A DNA stretch of 33,329 nucleotides from Lachnospiraceae bacterium (GCA_029062895.1 JAIDPF010000093.1:1-33329), one strand, 5' to 3'; counted from the first letter of the stretch, positions 1-8,454 are shown. Notes: generated by a model not told the origin, from the sequence alone. Translations and numbers: made by a program.

Positions 1-34
1 TTCTCGTTGGCTCTTAGATTTGTATAAGAGACAT
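1..34 (+). other. Illumina Nextera Read 2 adapter remnant (sequencing artefact)
   Basis: The first 34 bases align without gaps to the Nextera Read 2 transposase adapter ending in the mosaic end (TGTATAAGAGACA is intact at 21-33). There are 28 matches. All six mismatches, at positions 1, 8, 14, 15, 20 and 34, are T where the adapter has G, a one-directional pattern typical of read errors rather than evolution. These bases should be trimmed, and the window starts at a contig end. Confidence 0.9.
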
Positions 35-90
35 AGATGTAATCATAAACTAAAGATCATTTTTGTATAACGCATATATAACAGGGAAGA

Positions 91-1251
91 ATGAATTGGA
101 AAACAAATTTTAAAAAAAATAAAAAAGCTGAAATGAGGAAATTTATGATACCTGATTTTGATGATGAAGATTTAGAAAAAATCGATCTAGGCTCTCCAAT
201 CACTGAATATGAGCCGGAAATATATGATGAGGACGAAGATTACAATATTCAGGATGATGAGGAAGAAGAGGTCAATTCCAATCTGTCAAAGATCGTGCAG
301 ATCATCCTCCTCTCCGCAATCGCTGTAATCCTGTTTACTTCTATCTTCCTTCTGGTACGCTGGCAGCGCGGCAGCGCGCCGGATGTTACGGATAATAACG
401 GCAATCCTGCCTATGATGTGGAATCCGCAGATTATTTTGTACCGTTCAATCCCTCCGCCATCGAAGGCTACGTTGATGACGGCGAAAAGAATATCGTTAT
501 ATTGGGCGACGACACCATTTTGCACGCGCAGGGCGAAAACGGGATTTCCGATCTACTTGCGGAAGCAACCGGCGCCAATGTCACCACGCTTGCGTTAAGC
601 GGAAGCACTATCGCATTGCAGGAGCTTTCCTATACTCAGGAATACGCGGAGGACGCTTATAACTTATATTATATCATATCCGCTATCTGTGCCGGAGATA
701 TGGGAAATTATGATCTGCAGTTTTCCGCGCTTAATGAAATAGAAGATAACAGCGTTTATTATGATTACTGGGACAAATTACACGTCATCGACTTTGACAA
801 AACAGATACCCTAATCATCTGTTATGGTTACTGCGACTATCTTGCCGGCAGACCATTGACCGCCGGCGACGTTTACAGTGGGCAGCCCTATGGGCACGAG
901 AACGGCACTGCCGGTTCTCTTGACGACTGCCTGAAACTGCTCCGAGAGCGATTTCCTTATATGCAGATCATCATCTCTTCACCAAGCTATTGCTTCGTAA
1001 CCGATGAAAACGGAGAAATGATCGGCGCAGATGTCTATTTCAATTCAGAAAGAGCCACAATGGGCGACTATGTACTCAATGCAAAAAATGCTGCGGAATC
1101 AAATCATGTTTCCTTTGTAGACAATTATTTCTTTGAACACTATAATTACGCAAACCATGAAGATTATCTGGAAGAAAATGGAGCTTTTCCCAACGAGGCG
1201 GGACGCCGCCTAATCGTTGCCCATATCATGGAATTTATTAATGAAAGCTAA
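91..1251 (+). CDS. Single-pass membrane protein with degenerate SGNH/GDSL-hydrolase-like outer domain
   Basis: 386 aa. Residues 1-65 are a highly acidic cytoplasmic tail, about 68-91 one transmembrane helix, and 118-386 an extracytoplasmic domain. That domain has the layout of SGNH hydrolases: block I at VILGDD (136-141), a block III-like YGYCDY (245-250) and a block V-like NGAFPNEAG (363-371). SGNH enzymes need Ser in GDS and Asp and His in DGxHPN. Here the Ser is Asp, the Asp is Asn and the His is Phe, so classical acyl-hydrolase activity is unlikely. It may bind cell-wall glycan, or the fold may be wrong. GGGAAG lies very close to the ATG, so the start is not certain. It converges on the DUF6077 gene with 27 bp between stops. 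Confidence 0.7.
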   Translation: MNWKTNFKKNKKAEMRKFMIPDFDDEDLEKIDLGSPITEYEPEIYDEDEDYNIQDDEEEEVNSNLSKIVQIILLSAIAVILFTSIFLLVRWQRGSAPDVTDNNGNPAYDVESADYFVPFNPSAIEGYVDDGEKNIVILGDDTILHAQGENGISDLLAEATGANVTTLALSGSTIALQELSYTQEYAEDAYNLYYIISAICAGDMGNYDLQFSALNEIEDNSVYYDYWDKLHVIDFDKTDTLIICYGYCDYLAGRPLTAGDVYSGQPYGHENGTAGSLDDCLKLLRERFPYMQIIISSPSYCFVTDENGEMIGADVYFNSERATMGDYVLNAKNAAESNHVSFVDNYFFEHYNYANHEDYLEENGAFPNEAGRRLIVAHIMEFINES

Positions 1252-1278
1252 TACGGCATAGACAGATACGTGTAAACG

Positions 1279-2064
1279 TTACATATTTTCAAGTTCCTCA
1301 CGCCGCTGTTCCCAGTCAATTTCCGTATATTCATATACCCGATAGACCCCGGATGTAAGCAGCAGCTGATAGCCGTTCTCCTCCGGGTCATTGAGGTATC
1401 CTTTTCTGGCATCCACAATAATATACCTTGTGTAATTGTAACGGCACTTTTCCGCCAATGCCGCAAAATCCACTGTTGGAGCATACATCAATTGATAAAA
1501 TCCATTGGGTTCACTCCAATTTTCTTCCCATCTTTCCCTGCCATACGGCATTCGGAGTTCTATATCATACTGTCTGACAAATCCCAACAGTTCCGCCGGA
1601 AAGGCAGCATGCACCACGCCTTCGTCATATTCCTCCAGAAAATCAATGATGGTGATAATCTCCTCCGGAATTTGATAGATATTCTCTGTTTTTCTGAAAT
1701 TAGGATTGCTCGTATACACAAATTCTCCCCCCAGCAGCAGGATCAGAAAGACCATGCAAAAGCCGGTCAGACGATGTTCCGCAATCAACTGTGTCCCTAC
1801 ATAGGCCAGTCCGATCCCCACCGGCAAAATCCACCACATTCTCCAGTAGGTTGTAGCATCTACATAACTGACATACGCATGATAAACCGGCGGCAGGAAG
1901 ATAAGTATAACAATCTCCACGCTTCCATATAACAGGATCGTCCGAACCGTACGCTTTTTCTCTGCCAAAGCCAGATAGAAAAGGGAAACGAAAAAAAGCG
2001 CCATCAAGATACCCCTGCCGCTATACCTTGAATACACATTAAAAATCTCTTCCATCACTTCCAT
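1279..2064 (-). pseudogene. C-terminal part of an interrupted DUF6077-type membrane protein
   Basis: 261 aa open frame with about four membrane helices in residues 17-110 and a soluble C-terminal domain. It lies in the same frame as the upstream 2107-3204 ORF. Between the TAA at 2107-2109 and this ATG are 14 sense codons with no other stop, so the two pieces read as one protein of about 640 codons broken by a single nonsense codon. GAGGAAG lies 8 nt before this ATG, so separate translation is possible. The helix-rich N part followed by a soluble tail ending in a VYRVYEYT strand resembles GT-C glycosyltransferases, but this is inference. It could also be a genuine two-gene arrangement or an assembly error. 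Confidence 0.7.
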
Positions 2065-2106
2065 CCGGTCTTCCTCAGACCTCCAATCACTAAAGTTTCC
2101 AACTGT

Positions 2107-3204
2107 TTACCACAATACATAAATTAAGATATAAATAACGCACGGCAACATGCTGACCATCCCCGTCGGAATAACACTAAACCGTTTATTTCTCACAGCA
2201 ATAATCAGCAGGAACAGGCCTTCTAAAAAACATAAAAGCAGAAGCCCCAGACTGCTCGCCAATGCCCCAACCAGATTCACCGCAAACAGCACTATCATCA
2301 GACGGGGCAACTTCGTCCCATATTCCATATCTTCATCCGTCCGTTCTACCTCCGTATACGCACAGATCCTGAGCAGAATATAAAACGCTGCCGGAATGGC
2401 GATATTGGCGAGTACCGACTTGCCCTGCCAGGTTCTTGTTACAAAGAATGTTTCATTGGTATAGATCGAATAACTGCCAAACAACTGCATCCCCACCATC
2501 AGCGTCATGAACACCGATCGTTTCTCCCGTTCATGATCCGGAAAAAGAACAGAAGCAGCTTTATAATAGATCAGATAAGTCAGAAGGATCAACGCAAGTG
2601 GAAGGATCATATGCGCCACAGCAGATGCATGCATATTACTTTTTCTAGAAAGGAATGCGATAAACATTGGAAAGGGTGCCAGCACATGTCTTGCATCGAG
2701 AGCCCCATAGCCGCCGACATAGGCATTTTCCAGATACATTGTATCCTTCTGCGCCGCAATCTGCGCATGCGCCACATAATAGGCGTCATCTCCATCCGGC
2801 GTGCTGATATAGATGGATAAAAAGAGTTGAAAACATACCAAAAAAATGAAAAATATCCAAGTAGCCCGTTCGCTTCCGCTCATCCTTCGCCATGAAGGGG
2901 CAAGAAAATATCCCCGGACAGACTCCCTACTGATCCCTACCAGCATGACGAAACACCCTGCCAGAGCCATAAAATACATAACAGTAGAAAACAGCCATGC
3001 CAGTTCAGACAACGACTGTCTCAATAACACCATAATACTTGCTATGATCTGGAAAAATGCCAGCATGAATATCCAGCCCGACAAATATACCGTACCTATT
3101 CTTTTCTTTCCCTCTTCCAGCAGATAGGATGGGAGTATCCCCGCCAGCATAGGAATCAGACACAGCCACACGATAAAACATACAGCCTGCTGCCATATTG
3201 ACAT
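2107..3204 (-). pseudogene. N-terminal part of an interrupted DUF6077-type polytopic membrane protein
   Basis: 365 aa before a TAA stop, with about nine to ten predicted transmembrane segments. After the third or fourth helix comes a loop with TPDGDDAYYVAHAQ, an acidic first-loop motif of the kind that carries the catalytic Asp in GT-C glycosyltransferases, followed by a conserved-looking GGYGALDARHVLAPFP stretch. I recognise these as typical of DUF6077 proteins, which as I recall are longer than this ORF. The missing C part continues in frame after the stop. The gene starts 24 bp after the manC stop, so the two are probably one transcript, which points to surface polysaccharide work. If the stop is real, this copy is split or inactive. 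Confidence 0.7.
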
Positions 3205-3228
3205 AATACTGCTTTGTCCTTTCTCATC

Positions 3229-4299
3229 TTATAGATAGATATCCCGATTGCATATCTTAAGATTCTCCACGATTTTCTTAATATCAGCGGTGCTGTCTTT
3301 AGAACAGATCAATGTTGCATCCTTTGTATCCACAATGATCAGATCATGAATGCCAATGGCAGCAATCAATTTATCAGAGCCCTCTATAATACAGTTCTTC
3401 ACATTTACTGTCATGGCGTTACCATCCACAACATTGCCGGAATCATTGACCGGCTTCATCCGTTCCAGCGACAGCCATGACCCCACATCATCCCAGCCAA
3501 ACGTCCCTGGCAGAACGTAAATATTGTTTTCTTTCTCCAAAATTCCATAATCAATGGATTCTGACGGGAAAATTTCAAACGCGCCATTAATGACAGCTTC
3601 CTCGTCTTCCGTGCCAATCGCGTCCTCAATTTTCTTTAACCCTTCATAAATAGAAGGAAGCTTGTCCTCCATAGATTTCAAGATGGTGGAAACCTTCCAC
3701 GCAAACATACCGGAATTCCACATATATTCTTCAGATTCCAAATATTCTTTTGCCTTTGTCACATTGGGCTTTTCTACAAATTTATCAACAGCAAACGCCC
3801 TACCCTTGATCACTTCCGGATTGAACTTAATGTATCCATAGCCCGTCTCAGGAGCATTAGGCGTAATCCCCAAAGTAACAAGATTTTCTCCCTCTTCGGC
3901 AATCTTGATCGCCTCTCTCAAAACGTTCAGATACATTCCCTTATACTTGATCTGGTGATCGCTGGGCAGCACCAGCATCACGGCATCCTCATATTTCCTG
4001 CTCATATATATGGCGCCAAGGCCGATACATGGAGCGGTATTGCGCCCTACCGGTTCACATAAAATATTCTCCTCCGGAAGTTCCGGAAGCTGCTCCTTTA
4101 CAAGCTGCTTATAATCCTTATTGGTTGCAACATAAATATCCTCCAGCTCCACCAGTGGACGAATCCTCTCCACTGTCTGCTGGATCATTGTTTTTCCGTC
4201 TCCGGTAAGACAAAGGAACTGCTTCGGATTTTTTTTACGGCTTCTCGGCCAGAAACGCTCTCCCTTGCCGCCTGCCATAATCAGCGCTGTTACTTTCAT
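3229..4299 (-). CDS. manC: Mannose-1-phosphate guanylyltransferase
   Basis: 356 aa from the chosen ATG. It makes GDP-mannose from mannose-1-phosphate and GTP in the cytoplasm, the donor for mannose- or fucose-containing surface glycans. Evidence is the N-terminal nucleotidyltransferase signature MAGGKGERFWPRSR with following KNPKQF, then EPVGRNTAPCIGL, LPSDHQI, FVEKPN, WNSGMFAW and FGWDDVGSW, all in family order. The C-terminal phosphomannose isomerase domain of bifunctional ManC/AlgA is absent, so this is the short form. The frame extends ten codons upstream to 4329, but family proteins begin at MKVTALIMAGG and GGAAAGG lies upstream of that ATG. It is probably first in an operon with the DUF6077 gene. 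Confidence 0.92.
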   Translation of the reverse strand: MKVTALIMAGGKGERFWPRSRKKNPKQFLCLTGDGKTMIQQTVERIRPLVELEDIYVATNKDYKQLVKEQLPELPEENILCEPVGRNTAPCIGLGAIYMSRKYEDAVMLVLPSDHQIKYKGMYLNVLREAIKIAEEGENLVTLGITPNAPETGYGYIKFNPEVIKGRAFAVDKFVEKPNVTKAKEYLESEEYMWNSGMFAWKVSTILKSMEDKLPSIYEGLKKIEDAIGTEDEEAVINGAFEIFPSESIDYGILEKENNIYVLPGTFGWDDVGSWLSLERMKPVNDSGNVVDGNAMTVNVKNCIIEGSDKLIAAIGIHDLIIVDTKDATLICSKDSTADIKKIVENLKICNRDIYL

Positions 4300-4381
4300 A
4301 CTAATAACTATACCTTTCCGTAACCTCATATTTCATTTTTGCCTCCATGCTGCGACTGTTTTTTAGGAGCAGCTAATGGCA

Positions 4382-4435
4382 CAGGTTTTGGCGTAGCACA
4401 AAACCTGCAGGTTGAAAAACAAAGTTTTTCAACCT
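4382..4435. repeat. Two adjacent perfect hairpins between divergent functions
   Basis: First hairpin: CAGGTTTTG (4382-4390), 8-nt loop, CAAAACCTG (4399-4407). Second hairpin: a 12-bp perfect stem (4409-4420 with 4424-4435) around an AAA loop, with GTTTTTCAACCT as the right arm. They sit after the stop of the coiled-coil gene (4482, minus strand) and before manC. Neither has a good U-tract on the minus strand, so they are not a textbook terminator. They may be a dispersed palindromic repeat. Confidence 0.7.
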
Positions 4436-4481
4436 TATTATCTGCAAATACCGTCAAAAGATTCGGCAAAAAATAATATCT

Positions 4482-6149
4482 TTATATGATTCCCAAAATA
4501 TTCAATAACGTAAGTACGATATTGATGGAGCTTAAAACAATTGCAATCACCGCAGCTGTCTTTACCCCTTTCACCCTTACAATCATCTGATTGTTGCGAT
4601 CCTCGTTGCCAAGCGCCTGACGATCAATTTTTTCATTAACGACCGCCTGTACATTACGATAAACCTTTACGCTTTCCTTATGCATAAAGTCTTCCAGCGT
4701 TTTGAAGTGTTCTTCCAGAATACGCTGATTCTCAGCCTCTTTCTCCCTCGCTTCGGCCTCTTTTTGCTCCTTTTCAGGGTCTTCTTTTTTGGCCATCAGA
4801 TTGTTGTTCATCCGCTGCATGAATTCAACAATTTCCCTATTGTCCTGCTTCAAGCCATAAATCCCCGATTCAAATGCTGTCTTTAAGCTTGTTTTGGTAT
4901 CGTCCGTGGAGGATTTGAGATTACGTATTCCGGTATTCACCTCTCCAACGGCAGAAGAAATCTCTGACAAACCGCCACGAAGCTCTTCTGACACCACATC
5001 ATGTACGTCGCTGGGCTGCGCCGATGTTTCTACCAAGCTGGCAATAGACGCCTGCATATTATTTATCGTCGTATATAGATCGCCTATGCCTTCCCTGATA
5101 TCCGTCTGGACTCCCTGTATTGTCTCTTGCAGGCCGCTGATGCCTGTCATTCCGGTTTGGATTCCCTGCATACCCTCCTGCAGACTTTCCACACCACTCT
5201 GAATCCCCTGCATCCTCTCCTGCACACCATTGATTCCAACCTGAACCCCCTGCTGCACGTTCTCCTGCAGACCACTCATGCCAGCCTGCACGCTCTGCAT
5301 ACTTTCCTGCAGACCACTCATACCGACCTGTATCCCCTGCATGCTTTCCTGTAGATTGTTGATTCCGCTAATACCGCTCTGGATACCGCCCATGCTCTCC
5401 TGCATGCCGCCCATAGTTGAATAGATACCACTCATGCTTTCCTGCATGCTGCTCATACCGGCATAAACGCCACCGATGCTTTCCTGTACGCTACCCATAC
5501 CAGCGTAAATACCGCTCATCCGCTCCTGCATACTGCCTGCAGCCGAATATACGCCATCCATCTGCACCCTTATATTTCTGACGTCTTCCTGCATTCCAAA
5601 AACTGACTCCCGAAATCCTTCTGTTGACGTCTGTACTTCTACCGCAGTATTTTGAATCTCCGCCGAAGAAGCTGCCAGCGCCTCTGCCGAAAGCTCCAGT
5701 TTCAGCATGGCATCCTTGATGCCCTGCGCCGTACTGCCCACAAGCTCTGTGGACTGCTTCAGTTCTTCTGTCGGTTGTGCCAGAGAAACGGCTAAAGATT
5801 CGCTAAGGGTCTTCGCAACAGTCGCATCCATATTATTCAGCGCTTCATTCAGGGCGGCTGTCACTGCGTCCGACATTTCCCTGGTTACCATCTCCGCGCT
5901 TGCATTCCCCTCCACTGCTTCCAATTGGAGAGTTCTTACCTTTTCAATGCTCTCATCCACAAGAGAATACATTTTCTCCGTAAGCTCCGTGTTTTTATAA
6001 TTTAGCTTACGCATCTCCTGCAGAACCGCCTCATATGCTTCCACCTGTTCCTGAAGATTCTGCATCCTTGCAGCCTCCGCCTGTGCATTTGCCATAATCA
6101 TCTCCTGCGCGTTATATCTCTGTGCCAGCTTATCCATAAAATTATCCAT
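4482..6149 (-). CDS. Coiled-coil, tail-anchored protein with tandem 14-residue repeats
   Basis: 555 aa, no recognised family. Residues 1-190 are helical and polar, rich in Gln, Glu and Ala. About 198-355 hold ten or eleven tandem units of usually 14 residues, of the form G-I-x-x-G-M-S-G-x-Q-E-S-M, some stretched to 15-17. A charged helix rich in Lys and Glu follows near 430-500, and the last 25 residues are a hydrophobic helix (about 531-553), so the protein should be inserted by its tail with the bulk in the cytoplasm. Regular hydrophobic spacing suggests a long rod, loosely like chemoreceptor stalks or phage tape-measure proteins, but no signature of either is present. It is transcribed from its own candidate promoter at 6204-6232. 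Confidence 0.75.
   Translation of the reverse strand: MDNFMDKLAQRYNAQEMIMANAQAEAARMQNLQEQVEAYEAVLQEMRKLNYKNTELTEKMYSLVDESIEKVRTLQLEAVEGNASAEMVTREMSDAVTAALNEALNNMDATVAKTLSESLAVSLAQPTEELKQSTELVGSTAQGIKDAMLKLELSAEALAASSAEIQNTAVEVQTSTEGFRESVFGMQEDVRNIRVQMDGVYSAAGSMQERMSGIYAGMGSVQESIGGVYAGMSSMQESMSGIYSTMGGMQESMGGIQSGISGINNLQESMQGIQVGMSGLQESMQSVQAGMSGLQENVQQGVQVGINGVQERMQGIQSGVESLQEGMQGIQTGMTGISGLQETIQGVQTDIREGIGDLYTTINNMQASIASLVETSAQPSDVHDVVSEELRGGLSEISSAVGEVNTGIRNLKSSTDDTKTSLKTAFESGIYGLKQDNREIVEFMQRMNNNLMAKKEDPEKEQKEAEAREKEAENQRILEEHFKTLEDFMHKESVKVYRNVQAVVNEKIDRQALGNEDRNNQMIVRVKGVKTAAVIAIVLSSINIVLTLLNILGII
5085..5558 (-). repeat. Tandem ~42-bp coding repeats
   Basis: This DNA encodes the 14-residue repeat array of the coiled-coil protein. 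On the + strand it shows recurring ctttcctgca and ctctcctgca steps every 42 bp, with occasional insertions of 3-9 bp. The units are close enough in DNA sequence that copy number could change by slippage. Confidence 0.8.
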
Positions 6150-6203
6150 AATTTAAGAACCATTCCTTTCTCTGGGTTACAAAATCTGCATAAAACTAAG
6201 ATT

Positions 6204-6232
6204 ATTCTATCATTTTCAAAACATTTTTACAA
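6204..6232 (-). promoter_or_regulatory. Candidate housekeeping promoter of the coiled-coil gene
   Basis: On the minus strand, TTGTAA (6227-6232), 17-bp spacer, TAGAAT (6204-6209). Transcription would begin about 50 nt before the ATG at 6149. The same pair of hexamers with the same spacing occurs before the chemoreceptor-like gene. Confidence 0.55.
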
Positions 6233-6402
6233 CCAAAAGTATCAATCTGTCATTTGTGCAAGTTCTATATTTCTTTTTCCAAAAAGCCTTTATTTTTTGT
6301 CAATTTAACACATTTTTAAAACCGTGTTCATATTTCGTTCATATATTTTGTTTATACTATTACTAAATCAATCAAGACATTAAGTAATTTTTTTCATAAT
6401 AT

Positions 6403-6430
6403 GCCTGGATACTTGCAAAAGTATCCGGGC
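6403..6430. repeat. Hairpin, possible terminator
   Basis: GCCTGGATACTT (6403-6414) pairs with AAGTATCCGGGC (6419-6430) around a GCAA loop, with one mismatch. On the + strand ACTCCTCTTTTTA follows, a weak U-tract. On the minus strand there is none. It sits between the relQ stop and the coiled-coil gene promoter. Apart from this, the hairpin at 6502-6543 and the promoter, the 6150-6581 gap holds nothing I can name. Confidence 0.5.
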
Positions 6431-6501
6431 ACTCCTCTTTTTAGGGATCTTTATTTTCCGATAATTCGAATAAATATGCGCAGTAAATTGTATAAACGCA
6501 C

Positions 6502-6543
6502 AAATGGCTGTTATCTGATAAAACGCATCAGTAACAGCCATTT
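6502..6543. repeat. Long interrupted hairpin downstream of relQ
   Basis: AAATGGCTGTTA (6502-6513) pairs perfectly with TAACAGCCATTT (6532-6543). Inside it CTGAT (6515-6519) pairs with ATCAG (6527-6531), leaving one bulged T and a 7-nt loop. It is 38 bp past the relQ stop on the minus strand, where it probably ends or protects the transcript, although no U-tract follows. Confidence 0.6.
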
Positions 6544-6581
6544 CCTTATTTTTCCGAGCCAACGGAAAAATATCCACTCAA

Positions 6582-7244
6582 TCAGATTTCCGTCCAGCAA
6601 TCTCTTTCATCTTCACTCATTAGTTTTTGGATCTCCGTATTTAACTGCATCATCTGGTCATCCAGCGCAGATACCATAAATGCACATTCTACCAGTGATG
6701 TCTTAATATATTCCGGAGCCTTTCCTTCAAATTTATAATATATCTTATGCTCCAGACTTGCCCAGAAATCCATAGCTACTGTCCTAAGTTGAATCTCCAC
6801 TTTTACATCTACCACACGGTTTGATAAGAAAATCGGCACCGTAACCAGTAAATGATAGCTCTTATAACCGCTTGGTTTCGGATTCGCAATATAGTCCTTG
6901 ATACATAACACCTTGATGTCATTCTGTCTTTCCAACATCTCCGCAACACGGTAGATATCTGAAGTGAAGGAACAGATCACTCGGATGCCCGCGATATCAT
7001 TCACATGCTCCACCATATTTTCAATTGTGGATTCCAAACCATGTTTTTTAAGTTTTTTAACTATGCTTTCCGAAGACTTTATTCTGGATTTAATATGCTC
7101 GATCGGATTGTACTTATGTACATGCTGAAATTCATCATTCAGAATCTCCAGTCTCGTCCCGATTTCCTTTAATGCCGAATTGTATACCAAAATTGCTTCT
7201 TTCCATCTATCAACCTCAGAATTCTGCGAGGGTCGAAATTCCAT
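6582..7244 (-). CDS. relQ: Small alarmone synthetase (GTP pyrophosphokinase, RelQ/YjbM type)
   Basis: 220 aa from the chosen start, the usual size of single-domain alarmone synthetases. It transfers pyrophosphate from ATP to GDP or GTP to make (p)ppGpp in the cytoplasm under stress. The RelA/SpoT synthetase domain fills the middle: HIKSRIKSSESIVKKLKK, then NDIAGIRVICSF, KPSGYKSYHL and VEIQLRTVAMDFWASLEHK, with conserved Gly-Tyr and Glu-x-Gln-x-Arg-Thr. No HD hydrolase, TGS or ACT domain is present. The frame opens at 7280, but GGAAGTGAAG directly precedes the ATG at 7244, which I prefer. A promoter with a long leader lies upstream. Confidence 0.9.
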   Translation of the reverse strand: MEFRPSQNSEVDRWKEAILVYNSALKEIGTRLEILNDEFQHVHKYNPIEHIKSRIKSSESIVKKLKKHGLESTIENMVEHVNDIAGIRVICSFTSDIYRVAEMLERQNDIKVLCIKDYIANPKPSGYKSYHLLVTVPIFLSNRVVDVKVEIQLRTVAMDFWASLEHKIYYKFEGKAPEYIKTSLVECAFMVSALDDQMMQLNTEIQKLMSEDERDCWTEI

Positions 7245-7408
7245 AACTTCACTTCCTTTTTGTCTGGTCACTGTTTGCATTGCTTGTTTCTAATTTGCCT
7301 CTCTCCGTATCTCTATCAATACTTTACAGTATCGCCTCCGCGTTTTATAGCCGTCCCTTTTCCCTATAGGCTGCTCTCTATATCCTACTTCCATTACTAT
7401 TTGAGTAG

Positions 7409-7437
7409 ATTATAGCATAAATCTTCCAATTTGTACA
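7409..7437 (-). promoter_or_regulatory. Candidate relQ promoter
   Basis: On the minus strand, TGTACA (7432-7437), 17 bp, then a perfect TATAAT (7409-7414). This would give a leader of about 155 nt before relQ; I see no recognised riboswitch in it. Confidence 0.5.
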
Positions 7438-7618
7438 GATATTACAATAAATTCATAAAATTTACATATTTTTTAGTTATTATTCAATCGTTTTCTCTTA
7501 GTCATTATGATAAACTACTTATACGATAGTGCAATTTTACAATATAATCTTCAAAAATCGCATAAAAATTCAACAAAAGCTTAAGAAATGTCAAAAACAA
7601 CGTTCGCGGAGGTCGAAA

Positions 7619-7885
7619 ATGTTCAGATTATGGGGAAAAATTATAAAAGAAAACCGTTTACTCAAAGATACTGTCATTTGCAACGACGAAAACGACACAC
7701 GCACTCATAAGATATTTCACGCATTAAACGAAGTCTGCAATCAGTTTGATCTCGGCAAACCCCTTTGGCTGGATAAAACAGCCAAAGAGTTTCAACAGTT
7801 TGCCAAAGCACGTTTTTATCAGGACAACTTTATCGAACAGATCGATTTTGATTATCTGGAGATCCAAGTGATTGAAGAAGACTAA
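7619..7885 (+). CDS. Small hypothetical protein, 88 aa
   Basis: The frame is open from 7529, but GGAGGT lies 5 nt before the ATG at 7619, so the protein begins MFRLWGKIIKENRLLKD. It has no signal peptide or membrane segment. A basic N-terminus is followed by a mixed acidic region (CNDENDTRTHKIFHALNEVC, then WLDKTAKEFQQFAKARFYQD) and an acidic end, EVQIVEED-like. I recognise no family with a known function. It is the only + gene between minus-strand relQ and spoVT, and its stop is 20 bp from the spoVT stop. The upstream 7438-7618 stretch is AT-rich with no clear element. Confidence 0.75.
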   Translation: MFRLWGKIIKENRLLKDTVICNDENDTRTHKIFHALNEVCNQFDLGKPLWLDKTAKEFQQFAKARFYQDNFIEQIDFDYLEIQVIEED

Positions 7886-7905
7886 AAAATCATTCGGATT
7901 TCCAC

Positions 7906-8454
7906 TCATGTCGTTTCCATCTGTTTCCCCAGAAAATTCGCCGCCGTCTGTACCAGCTTCTTCTCCGTTCCGGTCATATCCGCCTTCTCTTCTGTCGCAA
8001 GCAGGATCACGGCACCGACCACATCCCCTTCACAGAGGATCGGGCAGATGATTTCCTGCTCATATTCCGCAGAACCGTCCTTATCAATATGGATAAATTC
8101 ACGTTCCGCGCTGTTCGCCATGACGGTCTCCCTGCGGTCCAGTTTCTCTTCCAGCTCTTTGCTAAGATACTGTCCATGTAGCCCTTTGAAACCGCCAGAT
8201 ACTGCGATAAATTGATCTCTGTCCGCGATCACTGCGGTCATGCCGGATATCTGCGCAAGGCTTTCCGCATATTTTTTTGCGAATACTCCCATCTCCCCGA
8301 TCGGAGAATATTTTTTTAGGACGATTTCTCCGTCACGCCCTGTAAATATTTCAATCGAATCACTTTCCCTGATCCTAAGATTTCTACGAATCTCCTTAGG
8401 AATTACAATTCTGCCAAGATCGTCAATCCGTCTTACAATCCCTGTTGCTTTCAT
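7906..8454 (-). CDS. spoVT: Stage V sporulation protein T (AbrB-type regulator)
   Basis: 182 aa, matching SpoVT length. Residues 1-50 are the AbrB swapped-hairpin DNA-binding domain (MKATGIVRRIDDLGRIVIPK, then EIRRNLRIRESDSIEIF). About 55-178 is the GAF-like C-terminal domain with VVGAVILLA near the end. In spore formers SpoVT acts late in the forespore to tune sigma-G genes, so its presence argues that the organism sporulates. GGAGG lies 12 nt before the ATG. It probably stands alone, convergent with the 88-aa gene. Confidence 0.93.
   Translation of the reverse strand: MKATGIVRRIDDLGRIVIPKEIRRNLRIRESDSIEIFTGRDGEIVLKKYSPIGEMGVFAKKYAESLAQISGMTAVIADRDQFIAVSGGFKGLHGQYLSKELEEKLDRRETVMANSAEREFIHIDKDGSAEYEQEIICPILCEGDVVGAVILLATEEKADMTGTEKKLVQTAANFLGKQMETT

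Noticed and set aside
1492-1932. 146-codon + strand frame
   Set aside because: It mirrors the minus-strand DUF6077 C part and has no family features or Shine-Dalgarno site.
6380-6577. 65-codon minus-strand frame after relQ
   Set aside because: It is made largely of the two hairpins and has no ribosome site.
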